From Mesostigma viride (Eukaryota > Streptophyta > Mesostigmatophyceae > Mesostigmatales > Mesostigmataceae), in the NCBI GenBank assembly GCA_009746045.1, contig RPFO01000667.1, forward strand, positions 6,091,754-6,155,753: a stretch of DNA of 64,000 bases, given 5' to 3'. Both the position numbers and the translations under genes were made by a program. The stretch's first letter is position 1. The number at the start of each line of letters is the position of its first letter. The notes beneath the pieces are model-generated. The model saw only the letters and a program-made list of their open reading frames with translations. It did not search any database and was not told where the DNA came from. Shown piece after piece: positions 33,701 through 44,769 of this stretch.

Positions 33701-34450
33701 TCAGTAGTCGAGGCCGCGAAAATCACAGTACTGATAGGTGTACTCTGGATCCTCCATGTCCGGCGTGTGAGCCGGACCTGCACCGGTATGAATCAAAACC
33801 GGTGTGTTCGCCGGGTTTTGCGTCGGCTCGGAAATTGCAATTCGCCGACGCGCGACGAGGCGCAGAGGATGAGTAAAAATTGAAAGCAACTCCCAGCCTG
33901 CGGGAATCCACTCGCGCAAGGCTGCGAGAAATGCGACCAGGTTGATGAGGACCTGTCGCTCTCGACTGCGCACGCCGCGTGTAAGCAGCGATAGCAATGC
34001 GAGGTCTTGAAATAAATTCGTGGTGACCACCGGCGCGCCCCCCGTGCGTGTCGATGCCCAGTTTTGCAAATTTCGCTGGTAGCCGGTCAGCGAGGAAATG
34101 GCGTTGTCCACCTCCTCGATAGCGGTGGTGACTTCGGTCACCGACCGCAAGCCGCCACGGACCTGGACCGTAAATTGCGAAAGAATGTTTCGGATTTGGT
34201 CCAACGGCCCTCGAATGGCCGGCACCAGCTGCGGCAGACGGGGGTCCTCAGGAAAATCCCCGAGCAATGGGAGTGCTGCTCGCTGACGACGATGGAGTTC
34301 GTCTAGCGAAACCGTGACTTCGTCAAGAAGTTGTTGCCACGATGGCGCAGCCGGCCTTGGCTCGCGCGGACGCGTAGCCGGTAATGGATCAGCCGGCGGA
34401 GCAGCTACCTCCTCATCAGTGGGAATGCGGAATTCCTCAGAATTTGGCAT
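33701..34450 (-). CDS. ORF249, element 2 right (inverted) copy
   Basis: This copy encodes an intact 249 residues, start MPNSEEF. It differs from element 1 copies at about 28 residues and at many more synonymous sites. No known domain is recognised. It ends 8 nt before the inner edge of the arm, so the arm is essentially X plus this gene. Confidence 0.75.
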   Translation of the reverse strand: MPNSEEFRIPTDEEVAAPPADPLPATRPREPRPAAPSWQQLLDEVTVSLDELHRRQRAALPLLGDFPEDPRLPQLVPAIRGPLDQIRNILSQFTVQVRGGLRSVTEVTTAIEEVDNAISSLTGYQRNLQNWASTRTGGAPVVTTNLFQDLALLSLLTRGVRSRERQVLINLVAFLAALREWIPAGWELLSIFTHPLRLVARRRIAISEPTQNPANTPVLIHTGAGPAHTPDMEDPEYTYQYCDFRGLDY

Positions 34451-34474
34451 GTTCGTGAAAAGGCGAGTAATACG

Positions 34475-35086
34475 AGTTGTGAGAGAGTTGCCCTGAATTC
34501 CGCCATGGTTCTTGCAGGAATGTTGCCTTTATTAAGAATAAGGAACACAGACGTAAGTCACGTCACTTCCAAGACTGCACGCAGCACAGACGACAGGGTC
34601 GCAGTGCCAAGAGAACGTGCACGCAAGAACTGGCGTCCCGGTGCGACCAAGTCACACATATAGCTTGCTAGGGACGCGTCCAAGTATTCAGCTGCACTGT
34701 CACAGCTGAACTATCAATCAATTGATTACACAGACTCTGGCACGCCTTTGGCGCGCAGATCTATCGATTGTCCATACGGCTAGTCCTGTGGACCTATCCG
34801 TACACTGCTCAGCATCAATTGTCTCATAGGTCCTGGCGCGCTACAGCTTGCCTACCTATCAATTGACCATCAAGTCCTGTACAAGTCCTGTTAACGTCCT
34901 GCGGACTATCAAAGTGACACTTGTACATCCTGTGTCCGTACGCGCCCACAGTGGCGCGCCGGGCACTGTCGGCACAGCCTAGGAAACGTCATAACTTTTA
35001 CGTTCCTTAACCAAATGAGGCGTTCAAGGTGCCGTTGGAAAGAGCGTAACAATCTCTATCCATCTAACGTAAATCCTTTACGTTAA
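34475..35086 (-). repeat. X segment, element 2 right arm (inverted)
   Basis: This is a complete X of 612 bp including the terminal hairpin (35065-35085 region). It is almost identical to the left arm copy. Confidence 0.78.
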
Positions 35087-35093
35087 CTGCTGT
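35087..35093. repeat. Target-site duplication of element 2, right
   Basis: CTGCTGT occurs immediately after the right end at TTAA. Confidence 0.8.
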
Positions 35094-35380
35094 CACGTGT
35101 TCAGTCACGTATACGATATTCACGTGTTCAGTCATGTGTATATGAACTAATATGTCTTCTGACCTTGGCATCCTCTACAGTCATAGCAGCTAAGGGTTGC
35201 CATGAAGAATAGAGCACCGTGATCATGTAGCTGAAAGGAGATCAGATACCTTGGCCATTTCAAACAACATATCCCTTACTTTTTTATTTCCTATCCTAGT
35301 AGTAGCAGCAGCTTGTACATTTGCTTGCTCGTGCTATTGGAACTCGTCAGCAAAATTTGTTCACAAGGGCAGTAACCTAC

Positions 35381-35524
35381 TTGAAAGGAGCTCCCACTTG
35401 AGGCAGGTATCGTTGCCGAACAGCACGGGATTTCCCCGCAGTGCCATCGTCAAACAGAAGACTCCGGGGGCGTCCGCCGTCAGGTTGACGCGGTAGCTCA
35501 TGTCCAGGGTATCAAGCATGTAGA
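35381..35524 (-). CDS. Exon 25: cassette 3, M5 half-module
   Basis: This exon encodes 48 codons with the two M5 Cys (VFCLTM and TCLKW). The exon ends A|GTAGGT instead of the usual G|GT, as does exon 30. The following intron, 20586-35380, is the longest in the window and holds element 2 with its nested PAT-like element. Confidence 0.76.
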
Positions 35525-36425
35525 CTGCAATGAACATATTCCAGGAATAAAAGGAAGTTTTGGTCAATCAGTAAATAAGAGTGCATCATTGTACACACAT
35601 GGATGAGGTTATCAAGCAGATGGTATGCCCTGCTATGTCCACATTGAACTGCCCTGTCGCCCATCGCCAGTTATCGAAGAAGAGCGCACACTACCACTAC
35701 GCCCACATAACAGAAACTGTCCATTCGAGGAAGGAGGAATTCTCGCACAGGTGGACCGCCCTTGCGCCAGGGATCAGTCAAGATAGGAGAACAAAAGGTT
35801 GCTGGAGTAGCAACCAAGCACAACAAGATCACACACCCTCGCGCACACATACACACACACACTATATGATATAGTGACCACAGACATGTACACGCATGTT
35901 CGCGCCATGCATAGGAAAGGCGGACGCAACAAGGGCCACAACACAAGATTAGCAGCGAGGCAGAGACAGCATCTTTGCTAACGGCAGCTACGGTACGCTT
36001 TGTAGCAAGGGCGACAGCATCCCTGGGGCACATCACATCGAGCCCGAGGCAAGATGGCACGGTCCACATCTCAGAAAGATATCGAGGGAGAAGCTAGGCA
36101 TGAATACTGGTCTGCTGACAGACTATAGGCTACCTCCACTGACATGCGCTGTGGTGAATGCCTAGAAGTCTTCGACTCACGGTGTGCGATAGGACTATAG
36201 TGCCGGTGCCTCAAACAAGGACACAGACACATGAGGTTATTTTTGAAGGTAGGGACATTGCGAGGAGCATGCTGTAGGCCCCTACTCGCGCTTTTTCTCC
36301 TACACTAAACCCAAAGTATACGCCTCTAGGTGCCAAAACAAGCATACATCTTCAAACATGTTAGGGGCATACAGGAAGCATCGGTCCATTAGCTGGCCAC
36401 ACCCCTCGCTAATTAATTGACCTAC

Positions 36426-36626
36426 CGTACACAGCCTGGGAAGCGTTTGACGTGCAGACAGCGGCCAGTATAAAATCCCCCGCTCCCAAGGGGCTCGGGT
36501 TGTCAAATGCATCGAACGCCGTCACCAGCAGGTACTCCCCCTTTTGGGGCATCTTCTCGCTCACAGACCAGCCGTCGGGGCTCTTCAGAAGCCTACTGCC
36601 TTCGATGGTTAGCTGGGTGGGGGGAC
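36426..36626 (-). CDS. Exon 24: cassette 3, M4 half-module
   Basis: This exon encodes 67 codons. It was read by eye from the minus strand. It carries the M4 hallmark L-L-K-S-P-D-G-W-S-V-S-E-K and a degenerate core FDAFDNPS. The next intron (35525-36425) has a short CA-rich patch near 35.84 kb and nothing else recognised. Confidence 0.75.
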
Positions 36627-37180
36627 CTGCGGTGTGGGAAGACAGGTGGGATTCGGACCAGCAGGGCGGGGATATTGAGCAGGCTGGTGGCTACAGTGAC
36701 CTAATCGAGGGTTACAGTGACCATGCACGATACTAGCAGCACTTGGATTCCCGTAGTGGTGCGCGCATCCTCTTGGGCGCAGCAACAGCAGCATGGTCTC
36801 AGGTATTCCAGACAATCCTACCTCGGTCTGGCCATGCGAGTACGGTACAGTGCTAGGTATTCCAGACTACGCTGAGCTGGGGGGAAACAAACCGCCCCCT
36901 GTATCTGCCCAAGAATAAACTTGCGGCAAGCCAGTAGATTCTCTGACCTATTTCACAGAATACCGGTAGATTTTCTAGACTTGTTAGCTAGAAATGTATC
37001 AGTGGATTCTTAGATCTACCTCACAGAGTTTACGTTTGCTTGACATTCGAGAAAGGTGCTCAGGCAAAGACACCCCGAGCCGCTGGGCAGCTTGTTTGAT
37101 GTTTGAAATGCACAGCGCATTTGACACAGATGAATATGCAACAGGCACCAAAGCAATCGCACCCTGAGCTCCCTACTTAC

Positions 37181-37540
37181 CAGGAAGAACCGCGACCACC
37201 AGCTGGGACCCATTCACCCGCACGCCTCCCACCACCAGCACGACCAAGATGTCACCGACCGTGGTAACAGTAGCGGTGTAGGTGGTGCTATAATTCGACA
37301 CGCCGTCACCCGGTGCCTGGCTGACTGGAAACACCGTCCTGGCCCCCAAGCTGTCTGTCCCAGAGACCTCCAGGGTGACGGCAGGTAGGCTTCCATCGCT
37401 GGTCCTGTTTGAAGATGTCCCTGGCAGGTACACTATGTTCTCGTATTGGTCGTACAGGGTCACGAGGATGGTGATGTCATCGCCGGCCAGTATTTCCGTT
37501 TCCATCACGCGCGCGACGGTCTTGGAGGGGTCCACGGCTC
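37181..37540 (-). CDS. Exon 23: cassette 3, M3 module
   Basis: This exon encodes 120 codons with core YDQYENIV (a variant of R-D-x-x-G-N), sequon NRT, and the end SQLVVAVLPG. Two partial copies of its 5' end with acceptor-like CAG lie upstream near 37.80 and 37.98 kb. The next intron (36627-37180) is plain. Confidence 0.8.
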
Positions 37541-37550
37541 CTGGAAGGGA

Positions 37551-37705
37551 GAGCAGGTGTCACGCATGCATGGGAAGAGCAGGTGTCATGCGTGCATGGG
37601 GAGAGCAGGTGTCATGCATGCATGGGAAGAGCAGGTGTCATGCATGCATGGGGAGAGCAGGTGTCATGCATGCATGGGAGGAGCAGGTGTCACGCATGCA
37701 GGCGT
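37551..37705. repeat. 27-bp minisatellite (about 6 copies)
   Basis: Units contain GAGCAGGTGTCATGCATGCA. They lie directly upstream of the exon 23 acceptor. Confidence 0.88.
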
Positions 37706-38336
37706 GCATACAGGCGTGCACAGCATGGCGAGTTCGTAAGGGGTGGCAGGTTGCGGGGGTCTGTTTGCATGACATGCACGATCGTCTTTGATGGGTCAAG
37801 AGTCCCTGGAACAAAGAGCAGGTGTCATGCATGCATGCGCAGCGTGCCGAGTCAAGTGTGGGCTGCCAGGTGAACAAGATTCATGCCGGACACCCCCCTT
37901 AGCCACATGGGCAAGGGGTGGCGGGTTGCGGTGGTGCGTTTGCACGACACGAACAGTGGTGTTTGAAAGGTCCACGCCTCCTGGAACAGGGAAGGCGTGC
38001 ACTCTGTGGCAGCTGAAAGTCGCAAGCCATGGTATGATGGGTTGGGTTGCAGTGGTCGATGTGTGACAATGAGATTCCACTGCATGACAAGGGGGGCCAA
38101 ACGACAGCTGGCAGGCCTCTCGATGGCGGACATGGAAGCTTTGGGCATTACAGGCACTGGGACGCTCTCAGAGAAAGAAAGCTTAGTGCCAGCTGGCAGG
38201 TCTAGATCGAGCAAACAAATGGCTTAAGGGACAAGAACGCCATCAATGCGACGATCAATCACACGAAGGGGAGCTACCACAGCACTGGCAGTGAGGTGGC
38301 AGTGAGGTGGACATGAGCATCAGCCGACATGCCCAC

Positions 38337-38954
38337 CTGCTTTGACAGCAACGTTGAACGGGCTGCCGAGAACATGCCAAGTGTCGCTCTGCGAGGAGGT
38401 CTGCCCCAGCACGGCTCCGCACGCCCCCCCGCCTGACATCCGGTCGCCCAACTGGACATTAACCACATAGGTGCCAGCGGTGGGCAGGAAGAGGGGTACG
38501 GCCACCTCCAGCGGGGCGTCTCTGTTGTAGCCGCCGCTGCCAGGTGACAGGGACCCTGCGGTGGGCGACGAGGACGCGTCTGCCAGCGCGGAGAGAATGT
38601 CGGCGGAGAGGGCGGAGAGGAAGGTCACACCCAGCGGTGTGCCCCCTGTGCTGTTGGTGCCAGTGATGATGGTGGGACCGCTTGTCCCGTTGGTGATGGC
38701 GGTGACGTTGCTTGTGGCGGAAGGCAGCACGCAGATGGTGAACACCAGGCTGCCCGCTTCTGCTGCCGACGGCACAAATGGGCTGAGGAATTCGTCCCGC
38801 AGCTGGATGGAAAAGGGGAGCGGCCCCGCACTGGCGGCGTAAACGGGCAGGGACGCACTGGCGTTTGTCACCGTGCCAGCGCGCAGGTCCCGCTGGGCCA
38901 ACGCGAGGGGGGACTCGGGCGGAACGATGGTGCAGGCCTTGGGGTCGACTGGGG
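38337..38954 (-). CDS. Exon 22: cassette 3, M2 module
   Basis: This exon encodes 206 codons with the box CTIVPPESPLALAQRD, core RDEFLSPFVPSAAE, several sequons (NAS, NVT, NGT, NST), GGACG and the end LGSPFNVAVKAG. The following intron (37541-38336) has two partial copies of the start of exon 23 and a minisatellite. Confidence 0.85.
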
Positions 38955-39243
38955 CTGTGGTGGGGTGAAGATAGCGTTGACAAAGTTTCCGATGGAATAT
39001 TGCACAGGAATGATTAGAATAATTTTGTTTGAATTTTGGTATCATTTTTGGGAACTGTTTGTACAATGCTGAATGCCGACGGTAAACAAATGAACATCAG
39101 TGTGATGTACTTACAGCTATACTGCTAAGCTGCAGTGCCCACCAAATCATCCCTCATTCTGATAAGTGAGCCCGGATGCCACTCCAGGCACCATCTCCCG
39201 TACTATTATAATAAATGATAAATATAAAACAAAGGTCCCTTAC

Positions 39244-39513
39244 CGTAATAAGTAAACCCTGACGCCACCGGGAGCACAGCATACCCCAGATAGACCATGA
39301 CGCTGACCGAGGCAGGGCTGGACCAGGGTGGGGTCAGGCAGCTCAGGGTGCCGTCCAGGGGGTTGAAGGCCAGGGCCGTGGCGTTGGCGTTGTTACCAAA
39401 GTGGGCGAATGCGGCCTCCCAGCCGTTGAGAAGGGCACCTGACAGGGTGATGCGGGTCCCTCCCGCGACCGGCCCAGAGGATGGCCAGATGGTGCGGATT
39501 TCGGGGTTTCCTT
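39244..39513 (-). CDS. Exon 21: cassette 2, IPT/TIG domain
   Basis: This exon encodes 90 codons with SSGPVAGGTRITLSG, LSCLTPPWSSPASVSV and the ending F-T-Y-Y-G. Its acceptor is 40 nt downstream of a ~130-nt CT/C tract on the coding strand. The next intron (38955-39243) is plain. Confidence 0.85.
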
Positions 39514-39550
39514 CTGCAGGGGTCGGGGGGGGCACGGAGACAGGGGGGGA

Positions 39551-39688
<138 letters not shown>

Positions 39689-39778
39689 TGCGTGTGTGTG
39701 TGAGTGGAAGGGCACATTGCAGGGCTGTGGTTGAGGGTGATAGAGCATTATACTGACAAGCAGACAGATTGGAGTATG

Positions 39779-40090
39779 AAAGCATGCCGATCAATTAGGG
39801 AACATGCTGATCAATTAGGGAACATGCCGATCAATTAGGGAACATGCCGATCCATGTATGAAAGCATGCCGATCAATTAGGGAACACGCCGATCAATTAG
39901 GGAACATGCCGATCAATTAGGGAACCTGCCGATCAATTAGGGAACCTGCCGATCCATGGATGCAAGCATGCCGATCAATTAGGGAACATGCCGATCAATT
40001 AGGGAACATGCCGATCAATTAGGGAACATGCCGATCAATTAGGGAACATGCCGATCAATTAGGGAACATGCCGATCAATTAGGGAACATG
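39779..40090. repeat. 20-bp minisatellite (about 15 copies)
   Basis: Units read CATGCCGATCAATTAGGGAA with a variant ending CCATGTATGAAAG. Confidence 0.92.
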
Positions 40091-40433
40091 ACCGCTACGG
40101 GTTCATCGCTGTCGTGTCATTAAACAACTGGTTCATTCTGCTGCATAGCTAGGTGAACCGCACCATCATACACAGCCAGCAGATTCGTCTATCAAAGCTG
40201 ATATAGGATGACTTCTGGTTGTTGTGCTCCGCTTACCTGGCAGAACGAACCGCGTCAAGCATGTCTGCATGAGGTGGAGATCAGTATTGACATCATAACT
40301 ACTATAAAATAACTGCAGGTTGGTGTGCCCCGTACCTGGCGAGACGAGCCACGCCAAGCACGGCTGCATGAGGTTGAGATCAGTATTGACATCATCATTA
40401 CTATAAAAAAGTGCAGGTTCGTGCCCCCCGTAC

Positions 40434-40577
40434 CTGGCAAGACGAGCCATGTCAAGCACGGCTGGCTGGGGAAGAGCAAAGGCGTCCCCCACAGCCGGAT
40501 CTGGAGGCAGTACGATCCCTCACTGCTCGCCGTCACGTTGACGTGGTAGGTGCCGTTGGACATATATGTGACCGCCG
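40434..40577 (-). CDS. Exon 20: cassette 2, M5 half-module
   Basis: This exon encodes 48 codons with the SNGTYHVNVTA motif and the two M5 Cys (SYCLQ and PCLTW). Its last ~28 nt plus donor are repeated twice more in the next intron, with donors near 40333 and 40234, as a ~98-bp tandem unit, so three competing donor sites exist. The rest of that intron (39514-40433) has a 20-bp minisatellite and a pyrimidine tract. Confidence 0.8.
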
Positions 40578-41144
40578 CTGGCACAGACACGACAAAGCAG
40601 GAGCAAAGGAACCATGAGCCAAGAGCAAGGCCAAGCACCGGGGTTGATGGCCAGGCAACAGGGGACGTTAACAAGAGCAATCCAGTGTTTCAAGTGTTCG
40701 AGGCTTCACTATCAGAGCACGGCATGTCTAGGGGACCCATGCTTCTGCTTGCACAGGAGCAGGGTGGGTCAGGGGGTAGAGACCACCTGCAAAACGTCCA
40801 GGACTAGTCCACCACCTAAGTGGTTGACATGGACATCTAGTACGGTTCCGATGCAGATGGGACAGAGTATGCCAAATTAAAACAAGCCCCCCACCCTCCC
40901 GGTACCTGAAGCCTTATCCACCAAACCTCATTTGTACTGTTTGTCATGGCCCGGGCGTGACAGATATAATGGAATATGCTACTAGTACGATTAGACCATA
41001 TTATGACCTGTCCGATATAGTAGTCAGGCCTGACCATTCTGGTACCTGAAGGCTTCCAAACAGAGCCTCAGCAGTATACAGCGTGTGCTAGCCCGGTGAA
41101 AGGTATGTTAGTCAGCCCAACTATTCTGGCACCAGGAGCCTTAC

Positions 41145-41342
41145 CTGAAGCCACCGCAGAGGCGTTGGATGTCGCGGAGATGGACACGCTGATGGGCCGC
41201 TCGTTGTCTCCCCCGCGGTTCCCAAACCGATCATAGCTCGTCAGCACGAGGTAATTGCGCGGGGGGAGGTTGTCGTTGTTGTACCACCCTTGGGGCTTCT
41301 TAACCAGCCCAGCACCCTCCACGGTGACCTCCGTTGCAGGGC
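41145..41342 (-). CDS. Exon 19: cassette 2, M4 half-module
   Basis: This exon encodes 66 codons with the M4 hallmark GAGLVKKPQGW and core YDRFGNRGG; sequon NAS. The next intron (40578-41144) shows nothing recognised. Confidence 0.8.
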
Positions 41343-41662
41343 CTGACACACAGGTGGAAAAGAGACAAGAAGATCCGAAGCAAGTCGTGTTCTAAGAGGG
41401 GCAGACAATCAAACAGATTATTGCTAGGCCGCCAAGCCAATCAAATGAGCTTTCCTATGAATTCTATCCCATGGTCTTATCATGAGCACTCAGCGCGGTC
41501 CTAGTGGGCCCTTGTAAAACACCTCTGGTATAGTCTTCATCATCTCACAACAATAATACTCTCATTCAAGCGAAGATGTTCTCATCAAACCAACACAACT
41601 GACTTGATGATCACCACTCCGCAATGCTATAATACTCTTATTCACGAGCATATCAAACCCAC

Positions 41663-42001
41663 CTGGCCTGATCGTCACCACTTGCTGAGTCGCACAGATG
41701 GGCGTGCCTCCCATCATGAAACCGATGAGGTATCGGCCGGGGCGAGTGGTCACAAATGTGGCCCGATTTGTGCCAGATGTCGGAATTATCGGCAGGGTGA
41801 CGGCCCCCCCCAGGCCACCTTCAAGGCCGGCTTGCATCGTGACGGGGCCAGAATGATTGGCCGTCCCAGGGGCCACGTAGGATGCCGACGGCACGGGGTT
41901 GCCGTGCTGGTCCTTGAGAAGCGCATTGATGGTGCAGGTTTCGCCCACGGTGAGAGCGGCGCTGGACAGAGTAAACGAGCTGGTCAGCGGGCTCGGGGGC
42001 C
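41663..42001 (-). CDS. Exon 18: cassette 2, M3 module
   Basis: This exon encodes 113 codons with core KDQHGNPV, strand F RPGRYLIGFMMG and two Cys (ETCTI and PICAT). The next intron (41343-41662) is short and plain. Confidence 0.82.
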
Positions 42002-42278
42002 CTGGTGGAGTGCCGGTCAACACAGAGCATTTGTTGAGGGGGGGATAGAGCAGGGACAGTTGATGGCATACGTGAAACGAGGGCGGCGCAAAGCAAGATG
42101 TGCATCGTAAGAGGGTTGAATAGCCCTACCACAGTAGCACCTACGGGGATAGATATATATTCATTGTTAGTTGTACCTTGTGCAGTTGGCGTGATCCTTG
42201 GATGTCCGTGTCAGATTACTATGAATTTCTTCAGGGTTCTTCTTCTTTTCAGGTTTTTCCTTATGTTGCATGCCAATC

Positions 42279-42383
42279 TCACCTCCGTAATTTATCATTC
42301 TCAATGAGTATATATATTCATTGTATATATATTCATTGTAAACATATATATATTCATTGAGAACGATAAGTTACGGAGGTGAT
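42279..42383. repeat. Inverted repeat with AT-rich loop
   Basis: A ~28-bp arm (CACCTCCGTAA...TTCTCAATGA) and its near-perfect reverse complement flank about 45 bp of TATATATTCATTG repeats. It could be a small inverted-repeat element or a cruciform-prone site. Confidence 0.7.
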
Positions 42384-42908
42384 ATACATATATGTGTAAA
42401 CACACACATATATATTTACAGTCATAAGTTTTATGAACAGATGACGTAAAATCAGAATACATAACAGCAAGCTTCTACCTAGGGAAATTATGGACCTATC
42501 CGTAACCCGGTTGATATTCTTAACCTCACGAAGCTTTACACCCTTACCCAGGTTGCCCTTGCACACCAGAGCACGGTTCTTGGACGCTAAGGAGTGCAGC
42601 CCCGAGATCAGTAATTCTCCATACTTGTGACATGCGGATGCGCGTTTCGAGAGCATATGCCCGATTTACTTCAGGGAAGATACGTACTCATGTGTGATGT
42701 GGGCACCAAGTATAGCTGCTAATGTGGGTAACAAACATAGTCAAACATTTGCTCTCCCAACCTACGGAAAATCTTGGCAGGATGATCAAGGGAACTTTCA
42801 AGAGGCAGGCTAGTCAAGGAAACCCGATTTCACACTATGTAAGGCACAGAGAAGAAAACCTCTCCAGGTGCAACTGCCAGGTGGCGACATGCACCCAGCA
42901 CAGCGTAC

Positions 42909-43496
42909 CTGGCTGGACCTGCAGGTTGAAGGGGCTGCCGAGGAGGTGAAACACTGCAGCTGACGGTGCCGACACGCTGGAATTAACCTGCCCGCCGCAC
43001 GCCCCCCCGCTTTGCAGGTGGTTCCCATACAGCACGTGCACCGTGTACGCGCCCACCAGGGTCATCTGGGGCAATGACACGGGCACCTGAAGCGCCCCAT
43101 CTGAAGTAGTAGTGGGGGGGGAGGTGGTGGTGGTTGATGTGGCTGGGGGTGGCGGCGGTGGAGGGCTCCAGGCTAGTAGTGGCGGGGAGCCGGTCAACGA
43201 GCGTACCACGGCCTCTGGCAGGGAGGCGAGGAAGGGGGAGGGGGCCACCCCAGATGCAATGCCAGAGACCACGCAGACCGTGAAGATGACGCTGCCCGCT
43301 TCTGCTGCCGACGGCACAAATGGGCTGAGGAACTGGTCCCGCGGCTGGATGGCAAAGGGGAGCGGACCCGCACTGGCGGTGTAAACGGGCGGGGTCGCAC
43401 TGGCGTTTGTCACCGTGCCGGCGCGCAGGTCCCTCTGGGCCAACGCGAGGGGGGACTCGGGTGGCACGATGGTGCAGGCCTTGGGGTCCAGCGGCG
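42909..43496 (-). CDS. Exon 17: cassette 2, M2 module
   Basis: This exon encodes 196 codons with the box CTIVPPESPLALAQRD, core RDQFLSPFVPSAAE, a poly-Pro and Thr loop, GGACGG with a conserved Cys, and the end LGSPFNLQVQPG. It is closely similar to exons 22 and 27. The next intron (42002-42908) carries an AT-rich hairpin. Confidence 0.85.
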
Positions 43497-44191
43497 CTGT
43501 TGGTGGGGTGATGAGGAAAGCAACAGGAAAAAGATTTAATGGATAAGTATTGAAAGGTAGTGCACTGATGGTGCAGGCCTAGGGATTATAGCAGTGAGCA
43601 CTGTCGGTTGGGTGTTGACAGTTGGTGTAAGCATTAGGTATATAGAGGTGAGGTTATTTCTTGGATGTAGAGATGAGGTTATAGCTTGGATGTAGAGATG
43701 AGGTTCGAGCTTGGATATGGAAATATTGCTGGGATATTTGGCCACTCAGGAGCCCAGGGCCACGAGTGGGAAGCACGGCTGACAGTAAAAGGGGAAAGAA
43801 ACTCCTCGGCCAAATAGATCTCGTCTCGGAAGGAACAACCCAAACCCATAGCTTCTTAAAATGAAGCCATTTTCTCTTAACTAGGAGCCAAGCTGTTTGA
43901 TCAGCTGGTGGGGGGACACCAACAAAGAACAAACAAACACACTTCCTTCGTGTGGTTGGGTTCTTCTGGGAGCAAGAACCACATATCCAAATGAGTTGGG
44001 ACCTCCTGAATCTCCTGAGCCCCAAGCCATGCGCCCTAAGTCTAGTACACATTTGCATACGTAGGGCTTATCTGCATACCCTCGTATGCATACGCACCCT
44101 AAGTCTAGTACACATTTGCACACGCAGGGCTTATCTGCATACCCTCGTATGCATACGCACCGTAACTCGTGAATAGCGTTGATGTACGCAC

Positions 44192-44461
44192 CGTAATACG
44201 TGAACCGTGATGGAGCAGTCAGCGTGGCGGTTGCAAAGGAGACGACCATCGACACCGAGGCAGGGCTGGGCCAGGGTGGGGTGGTGCACCGGAACGTGGC
44301 ATCTGCAGGGTTGAAGGACATCTCGATGACAGAGATGCTGCCACCAAAGCGGATGAATGCCGACTCCTTGCCGCTGAACCCAACGCCCCGGAGCGCGATT
44401 TGCGTCCCGCCGGTCATGGGCCCTGAGGAGGGCACGACGGATTGGATCTGGACAGGAGCAT
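44192..44461 (-). CDS. Exon 16: cassette 1, IPT/TIG domain
   Basis: This exon encodes 90 codons, exactly the length of all five complete IPT exons. SSGPMTGGTQIALRGVGF is the classic IPT/TIG start and TPPWPSPASVSM the middle, and it ends F-T-Y-Y-G. The acceptor lies 39 nt downstream of a 270-nt TTC (coding-strand) tract. A second copy of the donor segment lies 31 nt into the next intron (43497-44191). Confidence 0.85.
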
Positions 44462-44499
44462 CTGTGCAAGTGGGGGGGGAGGGAGTGTGTGACGGGTGA

Positions 44500-44522
44500 A
44501 AGAAGAAGAAGAAGAATAAGAA

Positions 44523-44553
<31 letters not shown>

Positions 44554-44769
44554 AAGAAGAAGAAGAAGAAGAAGAAGAAGAAGAAGAAGAAGAAGAAGAA
44601 GAAGAAGAAGAAGAAGAAGAAGAAGAAGAAGAAGAAGAAGAAGAAGAAGAAGAAGAAGAAGAAGAAGAAGAAGAAGAAGAAGAAGAAGAAGAAGAAGAAG
44701 AAGAAGAAGAAGAAGAAGAAGAAGAAGAAGAAGAAGAAGAAGAAGAAGAAGAAGAAGAAGAAGAAGAAA
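44500..44769. repeat. (GAA)n microsatellite upstream of the exon 16 acceptor
   Basis: About 90 triplets, TTC on the coding strand, ending 39 nt before the acceptor. Confidence 0.95.

Larger units (their letters stand above)
21150..35086. mobile_element. Element 2: inverted-arm copia-like element with full gag-pol
   Basis: The element is bounded by AGTTGTGAGAGAG at the left and CTTTACGTTAA at the right, the same pair of ends as element 1 in opposite orientation, with perfect 7-bp duplications CTGCTGT (21143-21149, 35087-35093). Inside are a 32-bp copy of the X end, the left arm (21183-22560: X plus ORF249), gag-pol (22715-27456), a 3' untranslated part (27457-28016 and 33442-33692) split by a nested PAT-like element, and the right arm inverted (33693-35086). 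Without the nested element it is about 8.5 kb. Confidence 0.85.
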
